Below are positions 48,644-56,700 of a stretch of DNA of 61,675 bases, piece after piece. The notes under the pieces are model-generated. The model had not been told where the DNA came from and did not search any database. It saw only the letters and a program-made list of their open reading frames with translations. Numbering within the stretch: position 1 is the first letter of the stretch; every line of letters begins with the position of its first letter. A program made the position numbers and the translations under genes. Source of the DNA: an uncultured Alistipes sp. (lineage in GTDB: Bacteria > Bacteroidota > Bacteroidia > Bacteroidales > Rikenellaceae); contig CASDZK010000010.1 of NCBI GenBank assembly GCA_949286165.1, positions 1 to 61,675 on the forward strand, given 5' to 3'.

Positions 48644-49483
48644 ATGATAAACGTCAAAAACCTGATAATCCGGAGCATCAGCGGTGCGGTACTGGTCGTG
48701 GTGCTGCTGGGAGGCGTGCTTTGCTCGGACCTGACCTGTTTTCTGATACTGCCGCTGGTAGCGTTAGGCTGTCAGGCGGAGCTGCTGAAAACGGAACGGA
48801 AAGCCTTGCCCGCCCTGTCGGTAAAAACGGGCGTGATATACGCTGCCGCGGCCTACGCGGCGATGGCGGCCGTACAATTCGCGACAGGCAAGGTTCCGGC
48901 CCTGACGGCAGGAATCGTGTTGTTGGCGTTGTATCCGTTCGTGCGGGGAGGGATACAGATGTACCGTCGGGAGGCGCAACCGTTCCTGCCGGTAGCCGGC
49001 GAGACGTTCGCCCTGTTCTACACGGCCGTACCGGTCGCGGCATTGCTGCAACTGTCGGTAACCTACGGAGCGGAAATCTACCGCACGCTGATCGCGGTGC
49101 TGTTCGTCATCGTATGGATCAACGACGTGGGGGCGTATCTGACAGGCATTCTTTTCGGACGGCACAAGCTCTTCGAACGGCTGTCGCCTAAGAAAAGCTG
49201 GGAAGGTTTTTTCGGCGGTGTGATTTTTGCAACCGTTGCCGGAGGGGCGGCCGGAGTATGGTGGCTTCATGCGGACCCGCTGACGTGGGCCGTCATAGGC
49301 TTCTGTACGGCAGTAGCCGGCGTATTCGGAGACCTCTTCGAATCGATGCTGAAACGGGCGGCCGGACTCAAAGACTCCGGTAATGTCATTCCGGGACACG
49401 GAGGATGGCTGGACCGCTTCGACGCCTTTCTGTTCGCGGCGCCGGTATATGCCGCCCTGCTGCTATTGAACCGTTACCTATAA
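48644..49483 (+). CDS. cdsA: Phosphatidate cytidylyltransferase
   Basis: CdsA makes CDP-diacylglycerol, the precursor of all major phospholipids, in the inner membrane. The 279-residue protein is hydrophobic with about seven or eight membrane segments. It ends with the family signature ESMLKRAAGLKDSGNVIPGHGGWLDRFD, complete with the KRxxxxKD and HGGxxDRxD elements. It is followed by psd after 30 bp, giving a phospholipid synthesis unit downstream of ftsH. Confidence 0.95.
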   Translation: MINVKNLIIRSISGAVLVVVLLGGVLCSDLTCFLILPLVALGCQAELLKTERKALPALSVKTGVIYAAAAYAAMAAVQFATGKVPALTAGIVLLALYPFVRGGIQMYRREAQPFLPVAGETFALFYTAVPVAALLQLSVTYGAEIYRTLIAVLFVIVWINDVGAYLTGILFGRHKLFERLSPKKSWEGFFGGVIFATVAGGAAGVWWLHADPLTWAVIGFCTAVAGVFGDLFESMLKRAAGLKDSGNVIPGHGGWLDRFDAFLFAAPVYAALLLLNRYL

Positions 49484-49513
49484 CCGAAACTTGAATAAAT
49501 ATAACAGACAGCA

Positions 49514-50200
49514 ATGAAAATCGACAAAGAAGGGTATGCGATCATCCGATATACATTCCTCGTGTTGCTGATTGCAGGAGGAATTTCATGGCTGATATTG
49601 CCGCCGACTACGGTAGGCGCCATAGCGGTGCTGCTGTTGCTGTTGTGGCTGTGTATCGTCCGCTTTTTCCGGGTTCCCGAACGGGAAATCCGGCAATGCG
49701 AAGAGAACATATACGCCCCGGCCGACGGGACAATCGTCGTTGTGGAGAAGACCTACGAAGGGGAATACCTGAAAGAGGATCGGATACAGGTATCGATTTT
49801 CATGTCCATCTGGAACGTACACGCCAACTGGTTTCCGGTCGGCGGCACGATAGAATATTTCAAGCACCATCACGGGCGTTTCCGGGTAGCGTGGCATCCG
49901 AAATCATCGACGGAAAACGAACGGACGACGACAGTGGTCAGTACGCCGGGGGGACCGATCCTGTTCCGCCAGATTGCCGGACTGATCGCCAAACGGATCG
50001 TATCGTACGCCAGCATAGGGGCCGACGTGGAACAGAACAGCCGTTGCGGATTCATCAAGTTCGGTTCACGGGTGGACGTGTTCCTGCCGTTAGACGCGGA
50101 CATACAGGTCCGGTTGGGCGACAAGGTAACGGGCACGCAGACCGTCATCGCGAAACTCAAGGTGTCCTGTTCCGCCGCCGACCGGACGGCCTCATCCTGA
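49514..50200 (+). CDS. psd: Phosphatidylserine decarboxylase proenzyme
   Basis: Psd converts phosphatidylserine to phosphatidylethanolamine after self-cleavage that creates a pyruvoyl group. The 228-residue protein is of the short bacterial type with two N-terminal membrane segments (about 11-30 and 33-50), the FMSIWNVHANWFPVGG segment, and the cleavage site GFIKFGSRVD with Gly-184 and Ser-185. It sits between cdsA and a permease gene (4-bp gap). Confidence 0.95.
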   Translation: MKIDKEGYAIIRYTFLVLLIAGGISWLILPPTTVGAIAVLLLLLWLCIVRFFRVPEREIRQCEENIYAPADGTIVVVEKTYEGEYLKEDRIQVSIFMSIWNVHANWFPVGGTIEYFKHHHGRFRVAWHPKSSTENERTTTVVSTPGGPILFRQIAGLIAKRIVSYASIGADVEQNSRCGFIKFGSRVDVFLPLDADIQVRLGDKVTGTQTVIAKLKVSCSAADRTASS

Positions 50201-50204
50201 CAAC

Positions 50205-51296
50205 ATGAACAAACTGCAACGATACATCATTACCGCGGCTATCACGGCCATCGTCGTATTCCTGATCTGGTATTTCGGGAATATCGTGAAATACGTGTTG
50301 GTATCGGCCGTGCTTTCCTGGATCGGGAAACCGCTGGTGGACGTATTGTGCCGGATCCGCATCCGGGACCGGGTATTCCCGAAATGGCTGGCGGCCACGG
50401 TAACCTTAGTGGCCATGTGGGGCATATCGACGGCTTTGATGTGGGTCTTCATCCCGTTGGTCGTGAGCAAAATCAACGCGCTTTCGGGGTATAACTTCGC
50501 CGAATTCGTGAACGCTTTCAGCGACAGCATACGGCAGGCCGAAATTTACCTGCACGACCGGTTCGCCATAGACCTGACCAGCGGCGGGAAATCGCTGACG
50601 GAGGTGTTGCGCGAACGGTCGGCGGAGATGCTGACTCCGTCGATCATCGGCATCGGCTCTCTGTTGGACACCTTGACGGCTTTCGTGATCGGCGCCTTTT
50701 CCGTTTCGTTCATTACCTTCTTCTTCATGAAGGAAAACGACCTGTTCGACGAAGGAGTCATCATTCTTTTCCCACGAAAATACGAACCGAACGTGCGGCG
50801 GGCCCTGGTCTCGTCGGTTACCCTGCTCTCCCGCTACTTCATCGGCATCCTTATCGAATCGACGATCAAACTGTTGGTTATCTCCGTCTGCCTGTACATT
50901 TTAGGGCTTTCCGTTTCGGACGCCCTGATTATCGCATTGATTTCGGCCGTGCTGAACGTCATTCCCTATATCGGCCCGCTGATCGGGGCGGTGGCGGGCA
51001 TCATCATCGGCATCGTAGGCAGCAGCGGGACGGACGCCTACGCGCTGATGTGGCAGATGGCCGTAGTATTCGCGCTGTTTCAGCTCATCGACAACATCAT
51101 ACTGCAGCCCTATATCTATTCGTCCAGCGTCCGGGCCCACCCGCTCGAAATTTTTCTGGTCATCCTGCTAGCGGGCAGCATCGCCGGCGTGACGGGCATG
51201 TTGCTGGCGATTCCGGCTTATACGGTATTGCGGGTGTTCGCCAAAGAATTCTTCAATAATCTGCGGGTCGTACAAAAGCTGACGGAACATATATAA
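50205..51296 (+). CDS. AI-2E family transporter (UPF0118 permease)
   Basis: The 363-residue membrane protein has about seven or eight membrane segments. The family pattern includes ALISAVLNVIPYIGPLIGAVAGIIIGI, then LFQLIDNIILQPYIYSSSVRAHPLEIFLVILLAGSIAGVTGMLLAIPAY. Members have been linked to autoinducer-2 export and Na+/H+ exchange, but the substrate cannot be read here. The gene is the last of the rsfS-ftsH-cdsA-psd run, with the tRNA gene downstream. Confidence 0.9.
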   Translation: MNKLQRYIITAAITAIVVFLIWYFGNIVKYVLVSAVLSWIGKPLVDVLCRIRIRDRVFPKWLAATVTLVAMWGISTALMWVFIPLVVSKINALSGYNFAEFVNAFSDSIRQAEIYLHDRFAIDLTSGGKSLTEVLRERSAEMLTPSIIGIGSLLDTLTAFVIGAFSVSFITFFFMKENDLFDEGVIILFPRKYEPNVRRALVSSVTLLSRYFIGILIESTIKLLVISVCLYILGLSVSDALIIALISAVLNVIPYIGPLIGAVAGIIIGIVGSSGTDAYALMWQMAVVFALFQLIDNIILQPYIYSSSVRAHPLEIFLVILLAGSIAGVTGMLLAIPAYTVLRVFAKEFFNNLRVVQKLTEHI

Positions 51297-51370
51297 TATG
51301 CTTATAATCCGTGTTTTACAAAATAAAACAGGGAAATGGACGAAAAAATTGCAAAAAATCATTCAAAAAA

Positions 51371-51402
51371 TTTGGCGGGAAAGAAAAAACGCATTACTTT
51401 TG
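51371..51402 (+). promoter_or_regulatory. Promoter of tRNA-Val
   Basis: TTTG at 51371-51374, 20 bp, then TACTTTTG at 51395-51402 is a full Bacteroidetes promoter, 15 bp before the tRNA. Confidence 0.85.
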
Positions 51403-51417
51403 TATCGCAATCGAAAA

Positions 51418-51495
51418 GGGAGTATAGCTCAGCTGGTTCAGAGCATCTGCCTTACAAGCAGAGGGTCCGCGGTTCGAATCCGTGTGCTCCCACCA
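51418..51495 (+). tRNA. tRNA-Val (anticodon TAC), CCA encoded
   Basis: A complete cloverleaf is seen: acceptor stem GGGAGTA/TGCTCCC, D stem GCTC/GAGC, anticodon stem TCTGC/GCAGA with loop CTTACAA (anticodon TAC, valine), and T stem CGCGG/CCGTG with loop TTCGAAT. Discriminator A is followed by an encoded CCA. It is a single tRNA gene with its own promoter and terminator. Confidence 0.97.
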
Positions 51496-51497
51496 AG

Positions 51498-51528
51498 AAA
51501 AGCAATCGTGAACAGCGATTGCTTTTTT
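51498..51528 (+). terminator. Terminator of tRNA-Val
   Basis: AAAAGCAATCG (51498-51508) pairs with CGATTGCTTTT (51516-51526) and ends in a T run, 2 bp after the encoded CCA. Confidence 0.9.
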
Positions 51529-51549
51529 ATTTTGCCCGACCGAAAACCA

Positions 51550-51611
51550 TTGAACTATCTTCCACTGTTTCTCGCCCCAGCCATTGAAATAAAATTTCTG
51601 GCGTTCGGCTT
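51550..51611 (-). repeat. Dispersed hairpin repeat family 1, copy C
   Basis: On the minus strand this reads AAGCCGAACGCC, then TTTCAATGGCTGGGGCGAG, AAACAGT and GTTCAA, collinear with copies A and B. The left arm of the inverted pair has decayed (TTATTTC). The stretch from here to 51790 holds no other feature I can support. Confidence 0.7.
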
Positions 51612-51790
51612 ATCGAAACGGATGAAAAATCCCGGAAAGACATAAAAAGAAATCGTACAGAACCTCGGCAGGTACGAAAAACAAGTCCGCGCCCAACCCG
51701 AACGCCATGCCGTCCGACGACTCCTTTATTTGCAGGCGTGCAACCCATACCTTGCGAACCCCGTTTCACGGTTTTTACGCCGAAAAACAT

Positions 51791-52315
51791 CTATGATGAC
51801 ATAACGACCGTACGCAAATCGGAACAAAAGTCCCGGTATTCTTTTTCCATGATCCGTCGTTTTGCAGTAAGTACAACCAACGGATGCGGCCGATATCCGT
51901 CACGGTACGCCGGATGTTCATGCAAGTACGAATTACGATAAAAACCGCACCGCGTATAAAACCTCAAACGGGCCTCGGACACCTCGTCGATAACGGGATC
52001 TATTTCCAGCAACACAATTCCGGTCGTCGATTCGATAAACGAACCGAGTATCCTGCTACCGAATCCCCGACCTCTGATTTCGGGGGTTACGGCAAAATGT
52101 TCTATGTAACCGTACGTATCGAACAGCCAATAGCAGATGAAACCGACAAAGACATCTCCTTCCGTAAAAGCCAACAGCCGGTATTTGTCGTTTTGAAAGG
52201 CCCGTATTTGTTGGAGTTCAGTGCGTTGTTCGAATATCGGGAAACCGATTTCGTACAAGTCCCGAAACGACTTATATAAAGGATGATCGAGCGAATCGAT
52301 ATATTGCCGCCGCAT
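51791..52315 (-). CDS. GNAT-family N-acetyltransferase
   Basis: The 174-residue protein shows the GNAT core: a strand (FVGFICYWLF), IEHFAVTPEIRGRGFGSRILGSFI with the acetyl-CoA pyrophosphate loop RGRGFG (about residues 82-87), LLEIDPV, and a C-terminal RFYTRCGFYRN helix. The acceptor is unknown. Its ATG overlaps the stop of the upstream lipoprotein gene by one base, so the two are cotranscribed. Confidence 0.85.
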   Translation of the reverse strand: MRRQYIDSLDHPLYKSFRDLYEIGFPIFEQRTELQQIRAFQNDKYRLLAFTEGDVFVGFICYWLFDTYGYIEHFAVTPEIRGRGFGSRILGSFIESTTGIVLLEIDPVIDEVSEARLRFYTRCGFYRNSYLHEHPAYRDGYRPHPLVVLTAKRRIMEKEYRDFCSDLRTVVMSS

Positions 52316-52800
52316 TATCGGTCGAAAATTTCAAAGACGGAAAACATAAAATCGCGAAAGGCATCGCTATAACGGATATTCCGAGTGGTACACCGAGTAA
52401 TGCCGTCAGCCTCGTCCCCCATATCATAACGGGTGCTTTCTCCTTTACCGACACGGTAAAGCGTAACGGTAAATACCGGATGACTGGTGCGTCCGGAAGC
52501 CTTCTCTTCGGAGAGAACGATACGTTCGGTTTTATCGATAAACAGTTTCGTCGCGAGCGATTTCAACGACTGCGTTTCTTCGACGGACAACGTATCTCCG
52601 AGACTGCCGTCACGTGAGACAATGGCCTGTCGGTCATTGGTCAGCACGATACAGCGGTGGTACGTTTTCGTGGCTACCTCTACCTTGACAGAGTCGATGC
52701 CGTCGCCCAATTCCGAGGCCGCAGGTTTGGCATCCCGGCAAGAAACCGCAGTTATCGCCGCGATGACAACAAACAAAGTCGTAAAATGCGAATTTTTCAT
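52315..52800 (-). CDS. Small lipoprotein of unknown function
   Basis: The 161-residue product starts MKNSHFTTLFVVIAAITAVSC, a lipoprotein signal with Cys-21. No family is recognised. The mature part has beta-strand character (VKVEVATKTYHRCIVLTN, HPVFTVTLYRVG). ATG 52800 is used because it begins the signal peptide; the longer frame upstream to 53010 has no such sense. Stop and GNAT start overlap (TAATG), which suggests coupling. Confidence 0.6.
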   Translation of the reverse strand: MKNSHFTTLFVVIAAITAVSCRDAKPAASELGDGIDSVKVEVATKTYHRCIVLTNDRQAIVSRDGSLGDTLSVEETQSLKSLATKLFIDKTERIVLSEEKASGRTSHPVFTVTLYRVGKGESTRYDMGDEADGITRCTTRNIRYSDAFRDFMFSVFEIFDR

Positions 52801-53275
52801 CGTAACATACAGGTTATTATTTTCTGTAAAAATACGAAAATTTCCTTCGTCTCCGCATAATAAACGGCAATCCTTACAGGATTCCAAGAAGATAAATATG
52901 CATAATCCCGCCCCGTTTCCCTCAGCCTTCCCCGCAAACCGCAACGGCCGGAGTCCTCCTTTCTCCGAACAGTCTCCGGATATCCGATGCCCCCCGCAAT
53001 CCAGAGACACATTCGAGAAAAAAGTTCTCCGAGTGGTGCATTTATTTCGAGAAAAATTCCGAGTTTTTTTCTATCGGAAAACAAAAATGCTGCAAAATTT
53101 ACCTGCAAAACACATCTTTCCTACAAAAAACACAGATTGAGGCAAAAAACAGCATTTCAAAAAAATCATTGATAATCAACAAGATAATAGTATAAAAACT
53201 TATAAAAAAGAGAATTCCTCCGAAATTACGACAAAGATTATAAAACAAAAAGAGCAAAAATAATAAATAATATTC
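52801..53275. other. Gene-free AT-rich segment
   Basis: No credible gene is seen on either strand. A weak leftward -7-like TATTTTTA at 52834-52827 may serve the lipoprotein gene. From about 53100 the sequence is very AT-rich and leads into the promoters of the structured RNA. Confidence 0.45.
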
Positions 53276-53338
53276 TACTTTTGCAACAAGCAACAGTCCT
53301 AAAAAGATATGTATTATAAAAAATAATGCTTATCTTTG
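53276..53338 (+). promoter_or_regulatory. Two -7 boxes before the structured RNA
   Basis: TACTTTTG at 53276-53283 and TATCTTTG at 53331-53338 both match the Bacteroidetes -7 box, 55 bp apart, each followed by C. Either could start the RNA that follows. Confidence 0.6.
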
Positions 53339-53344
53339 CATCGA

Positions 53345-53626
53345 TCTTGTATCGGAACGCTGTTCCGAAAAGTCAAAAGTTCTTTGGAAACTAAGACGAC
53401 TATTTTAACCGATTTAAAGTCTGGTAAATTTTAAAGAAGTATAAAATAGTCAATGGTTCATCAGCCTTTTGTCTGAGTAGATTGTTGGCGCGGACTGTTG
53501 CTTATTTATACTTCACGGGTTTACCAGAGCCTTAATCGGTTAAATAACATCGGTTCCGTGCCTTTTTTGTCCGGATTCCGAAGTAAAAAGGAAATCCGAT
53601 GTCCGTTCTTCCTTCGGGAAGAACGG
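53345..53626 (+). ncRNA. Candidate structured RNA, possibly 6S-like
   Basis: After two promoter boxes and without an open frame, a 141-nt hairpin is visible with three collinear paired blocks: TTTAACCGATT (53404-53414) with 53534-53544, TCTGGTAAA (53420-53428) with 53520-53528, and GAAGTATAAA (53436-53445) with 53505-53514. A large unpaired central and terminal region holds TTGTCTGAGTAGATTG. A long interrupted rod with a central open region is the shape of 6S RNA. A second stem (CATCGGTTCC, 53548-53557, with 53590-53601) and a UUCG tetraloop hairpin (53603-53626) follow. Boundaries are approximate and the 6S assignment is inference. Confidence 0.55.
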
Positions 53627-53805
53627 GCGGAAAGTATAACGAATCGCCCGATTTTCTGGTAAAATGATCCATATTAATCTCTGGGATGGTCTTTTACCGG
53701 TCTGTTAAGAAAATCCGGGCGATTCCTTTTTATCCCAATGAATCTCTTCCCCTGAAATCAACGGACAACGCTCTCAGAATCGACAGGGAAACGTCTTTTC
53801 CCTGC

Positions 53806-53877
53806 AAGCCGAAATGCCGGAACGTCATAAAGCTTGTTTCAATGGCCGAGGCGAGAAACAGTCGAAGGCAATTCAAC
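53806..53877 (+). repeat. Dispersed hairpin repeat family 1, copy B
   Basis: Shares AAGCCG, TTTCAATGGCCGAGGCGAG, AAACAGTCGAA and TTCAAC with copy A, with arms TGTTTC (53835-53840) and GAAACA (53855-53860). It ends 14 bp before the ATG of the small ATPase gene. Confidence 0.8.
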
Positions 53878-53891
53878 CAATACTTCAAATC

Positions 53892-54431
53892 ATGATGAAA
53901 AACACGAACTTCCGAATCCTCACGGGAGGTCCCGGAAGCGGCAAATCCACGATATTGGACCTTTTGAAGCGCAAAGGATACGCAACAGTGGAAGAAACCG
54001 CCAGAAACATCATCCGCGAACAGATGCGGACAAACGGCGACGCCGTGCCGTGGAAAAATAAGGCCAAGTACGCGCATTTGATGCTTTCGCGTGCGATAGC
54101 CGATTTCGAAACGTTCCTCCGCAGCGACCGGCCGCGTTTTTTCGACCGGGGAATACCCGATGTATTGGGATACTGCCGCTTAGCCGGCATTCCCGTAACC
54201 GACGAGTTGCAAAAAGCCGCCGAAACATACCGCTACAACACCGAAGTTTTCCTGTTCCCTTTCTGGAAAGCGATTTACATCAACGATACCGAAAGGAAAC
54301 AAACCGCAGAAGAAGCCGAACATACCGGTCGCGTACTCCAAACCACCTACGAGGCATGCGGTTACCGGACGATCGTCGTCCCTTTCCTGCCGCCGGAAGA
54401 ACGTGCGGCATGGCTCATCGAACATCAGTGA
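53892..54431 (+). CDS. Small P-loop ATPase/kinase-like protein (AAA_28 family)
   Basis: The 179-residue protein has Walker A GGPGSGKST (residues 12-20), followed by GYATVEETARNIIREQ, FFDRGIPDVLGYCR, and FLFPFWKAIYINDTERKQTAEEA, the pattern of the AAA_28 P-loop family. The activity is unknown; a kinase-like role is possible. ATG 53892 (or 53895) is chosen because the frame further upstream runs through a dispersed repeat. The gene converges with asnA. Confidence 0.82.
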   Translation: MMKNTNFRILTGGPGSGKSTILDLLKRKGYATVEETARNIIREQMRTNGDAVPWKNKAKYAHLMLSRAIADFETFLRSDRPRFFDRGIPDVLGYCRLAGIPVTDELQKAAETYRYNTEVFLFPFWKAIYINDTERKQTAEEAEHTGRVLQTTYEACGYRTIVVPFLPPEERAAWLIEHQ

Positions 54432-54520
54432 GATCACGGTCGCAAAAAACGGGAATAAAAAGACCGAAAAGGGACCATAAAGAAAAAGGAACGAGAAAAT
54501 TTCAACAGATTCTGAAATTC

Positions 54521-54560
54521 CCCGCCGTATTCCGCTATGAAAGAAACGGAATACGGCGGG
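54521..54560. terminator. Bidirectional hairpin between the ATPase and asnA genes
   Basis: CCCGCCGTATTCCG (54521-54534) pairs perfectly with 54547-54560 around a 12-base loop. It lies between convergent genes and probably stops both, although no strong T run follows. Confidence 0.6.
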
Positions 54561-54577
54561 AAAAAACGAGACGGGCG

Positions 54578-55618
54578 TCAGACCAGATCGATGCCCGCGG
54601 CAGCGCATTCGGCACGCATGGCGTCGGGCCAAATGCTGCTTTGGATTTCGCCGATGTGCGCTTTGCGAAGCAGGAACATGCAAAGGCGCGACTGTCCGAT
54701 GCCGCCGCCGATCGTCAGGGGCAGCTCTCCGGCCAGCAATTTCTTATGGAACAGCAATTCCTTCTTATACTCCTGACCGCGTAACGCCAGTTGGCGTTCC
54801 AACGCCTTTTCGTCCACGCGGATTCCCATCGAAGAGAGTTCGAAGGCGCGTTGCAGCACGGGGTTCCAGACCAACAGATCGCCGTTCAGCCCCTCATAAC
54901 CGTCCTCGCCGGGCGTGCTCCAGTCGTCGTAATCGGCGGCGCGACCGTCGTGGGCGCGACCGTCGGAAAGCTCTCCGCCGATGCCGATGATGAACACCGC
55001 ACCATACTCGCGGGCCACCCGGTCTTCCCGTTCCTTCGGCGTCAGGTCGGGATAACGCTGCAACAGCTCTTCGGCATAGATGAACCGGATCTCTTCGGGA
55101 AGGATGGGAACCATTTGCGGGTATTCCACATAAAGCAGGTTCTCGGTCACTTTAACGGCTTCATAAATGCGCCGGACAATCTTTTTCAGGAAAGCCACGG
55201 TACGGTCCTCGCGGGAAATGACCCGTTCCCAGTCCCACTGGTCCACGTAGATGGAATGGATATTGTCCAGCTCCTCGTCGGGACGCAACGCGTTCATGTC
55301 GGTATAGATGCCGCGTCCCGGAGCGGTACGCAACTCCCACAGTTTGTAGCGTTTCCACTTGGCCAGCGAATGCACCACTTCGGCCGGCGCCTCGTTCATG
55401 TCCTTGATAGGAAAGGTAACGGGCCGCTCGATTCCGTTCAAATCGTCGTTCAGTCCGGTCCCCTTGAGCACCACCATAGGAGCGGTCACGCGCAGCAGCG
55501 AAAGCTGGGCGGCCAGATTGGCCTGGAACATGTCTTTGACCAGCTTGATGGCCTTTTCGGTATTCTCCACATTGCCGAGCACATTGACGTACCCGGCCGG
55601 TTTAATCAGGTTTTGCAT
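54578..55618 (-). CDS. asnA: Aspartate--ammonia ligase (asparagine synthetase A)
   Basis: AsnA makes asparagine from aspartate, ammonia and ATP with a class II tRNA synthetase-like fold. The 346-residue protein has LLRVTAPMVV near residue 40, NGIERPVTFPIKDM, YVDQWDWERVI, and the end with LPLTIGGGIGQSRLCMFLL. Length fits the family. ATG 55618 is used; upstream in-frame starts lie in the DUF2752 gene. It starts 8 bp after that gene, so they may be cotranscribed. Confidence 0.95.
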   Translation of the reverse strand: MQNLIKPAGYVNVLGNVENTEKAIKLVKDMFQANLAAQLSLLRVTAPMVVLKGTGLNDDLNGIERPVTFPIKDMNEAPAEVVHSLAKWKRYKLWELRTAPGRGIYTDMNALRPDEELDNIHSIYVDQWDWERVISREDRTVAFLKKIVRRIYEAVKVTENLLYVEYPQMVPILPEEIRFIYAEELLQRYPDLTPKEREDRVAREYGAVFIIGIGGELSDGRAHDGRAADYDDWSTPGEDGYEGLNGDLLVWNPVLQRAFELSSMGIRVDEKALERQLALRGQEYKKELLFHKKLLAGELPLTIGGGIGQSRLCMFLLRKAHIGEIQSSIWPDAMRAECAAAGIDLV

Positions 55619-55626
55619 AACAAGTT

Positions 55627-56022
55627 TCAAATATTTACAAGATTTCTCAAAACGGTATAAGAGGCGATGAGCGCGGCATTGACCCACACGGCCCGGCGGC
55701 CGAAGAAGCGGCGGTAGGCGGCGGGAAAACGGCGGCGTCCCCCGAAATATTCCATATAGGCTCCGTAAGCCAGATAAGGCAGGTAAAGCACCAACAACAG
55801 GTTGTAACGCATGGCCTCGACGGGATGAAGATGCAACAACTGGTGCAGGGCCCGCTGGGCGCCGCACCCCGGACAACGATATCCCGTGAGGGCAAGCGAC
55901 GGACAACGGGGGAAAAAGCCGGCGGAAGAGGGGTCGAACAAGAAATAAAGCGATGCGACGGCAAGCAGCGGAAGGCCGATCGCCACGATGCGCACTATTC
56001 GTTTCCTGCAGACAGTATCCAC
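55627..56022 (-). CDS. DUF2752 membrane protein
   Basis: The 131-residue protein has the motif RCPSLALTGYRCPGCGAQRALHQLLH typical of DUF2752, with a membrane helix before it (about residues 10-28) and another after it (about 70-88). The cysteines of CPGC might bind metal. Function is unknown. It lies 68 bp after a GYF_2-domain membrane protein gene; such pairs are seen together in Bacteroidetes, from general knowledge. Confidence 0.8.
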   Translation of the reverse strand: MDTVCRKRIVRIVAIGLPLLAVASLYFLFDPSSAGFFPRCPSLALTGYRCPGCGAQRALHQLLHLHPVEAMRYNLLLVLYLPYLAYGAYMEYFGGRRRFPAAYRRFFGRRAVWVNAALIASYTVLRNLVNI

Positions 56023-56090
56023 TCGTTTCGTCTCGCGTCAGTTTTTAATTCACACCACGCCCCGCAAGGGCGCAAAACGGCCGCTTGCGG

Positions 56091-56591
56091 TCAAACGGCC
56101 AGGCATCCCCAGAACGGCAGCCACGGCAGGCTGAAAAAGGCCGCCGAGGAAAGAAGCCACGAAAGCAGGGAAAAGCCGGAAAAAACGACCGAAAGAATCA
56201 GCGTCCACAGCACCCATTGCCGGGCGATGCGGGAATAGCGGTAAGCCTCGTCGTAAAAACCGCGCACCCAAAATTCTTCGACCCGGGAGCTGTAAACGAG
56301 CGCACCGATGCCGCCGATGACGCCCAACGGGCAACAGAGCAACAGGATAAGCACCGACTCGAGCAACCATGTCTTGGGCATGACACCCGGCGCTCCGGCG
56401 GGCGGAACGGGAGGCACGGAAGTCCGGAACAGATGCGCCAGTTCCGGCAAGGTGCGGGCCGGCTGCCAATTGGACATTCCCTCGCGCCAGACCATCGTGT
56501 CGGGCGTAATGAGCGAGCCGTTCAACCGGGAAAGTTCCAAAGGCCCCTGCTGCTGTCCATGAGCATCGATAAAATAGTAATAATTAGCCAT
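56091..56591 (-). CDS. GYF_2-domain membrane protein with CD225-like hairpin
   Basis: The 166-residue protein starts with a GYF_2/DUF4339 domain (about 1-50: YYYFIDAHGQQQGPLELSRL then MVWREGMSNWQPA). A Pro-rich linker follows, and then two hydrophobic segments (about 77-100 and 124-160) like CD225/dispanin proteins. Function is unknown; it is probably anchored in the inner membrane with the GYF_2 domain in the cytoplasm. ATG 56591 follows a promoter box and starts the domain. Confidence 0.78.
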   Translation of the reverse strand: MANYYYFIDAHGQQQGPLELSRLNGSLITPDTMVWREGMSNWQPARTLPELAHLFRTSVPPVPPAGAPGVMPKTWLLESVLILLLCCPLGVIGGIGALVYSSRVEEFWVRGFYDEAYRYSRIARQWVLWTLILSVVFSGFSLLSWLLSSAAFFSLPWLPFWGCLAV

Positions 56592-56653
56592 TTCGGTTTC
56601 GGAGTTTGAAAAAATGCACGGAGGCACGGCCGGTCCGGTCGTTTCCGACATGA

Positions 56654-56682
56654 CAAATTTATAAATATAAATCTTATATTTA
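56654..56682. promoter_or_regulatory. Divergent -7 boxes between the GYF_2 and radC genes
   Basis: Leftwards, TAAATTTG (56661-56654) serves the GYF_2 gene; rightwards, TATATTTA (56675-56682) lies 18 bp before the radC ATG. The segment is AT-rich. Confidence 0.5.
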
Positions 56683-56700
56683 CAAAAAAATGCAGAATTT

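Noticed and set aside
51527..51790. Minus-strand frame of 87 codons next to tRNA-Val
   Set aside because: It runs through repeat copy C into the tRNA terminator and has no family character.
53686..53895. Open frame of 69 codons ending in SMAEARNSRRQFNQYFKS
   Set aside because: Its 3' half is repeat copy B and the rest lies between the structured RNA and the ATPase gene. The peptide-like similarity between repeat copies is explained by DNA repeat homology.
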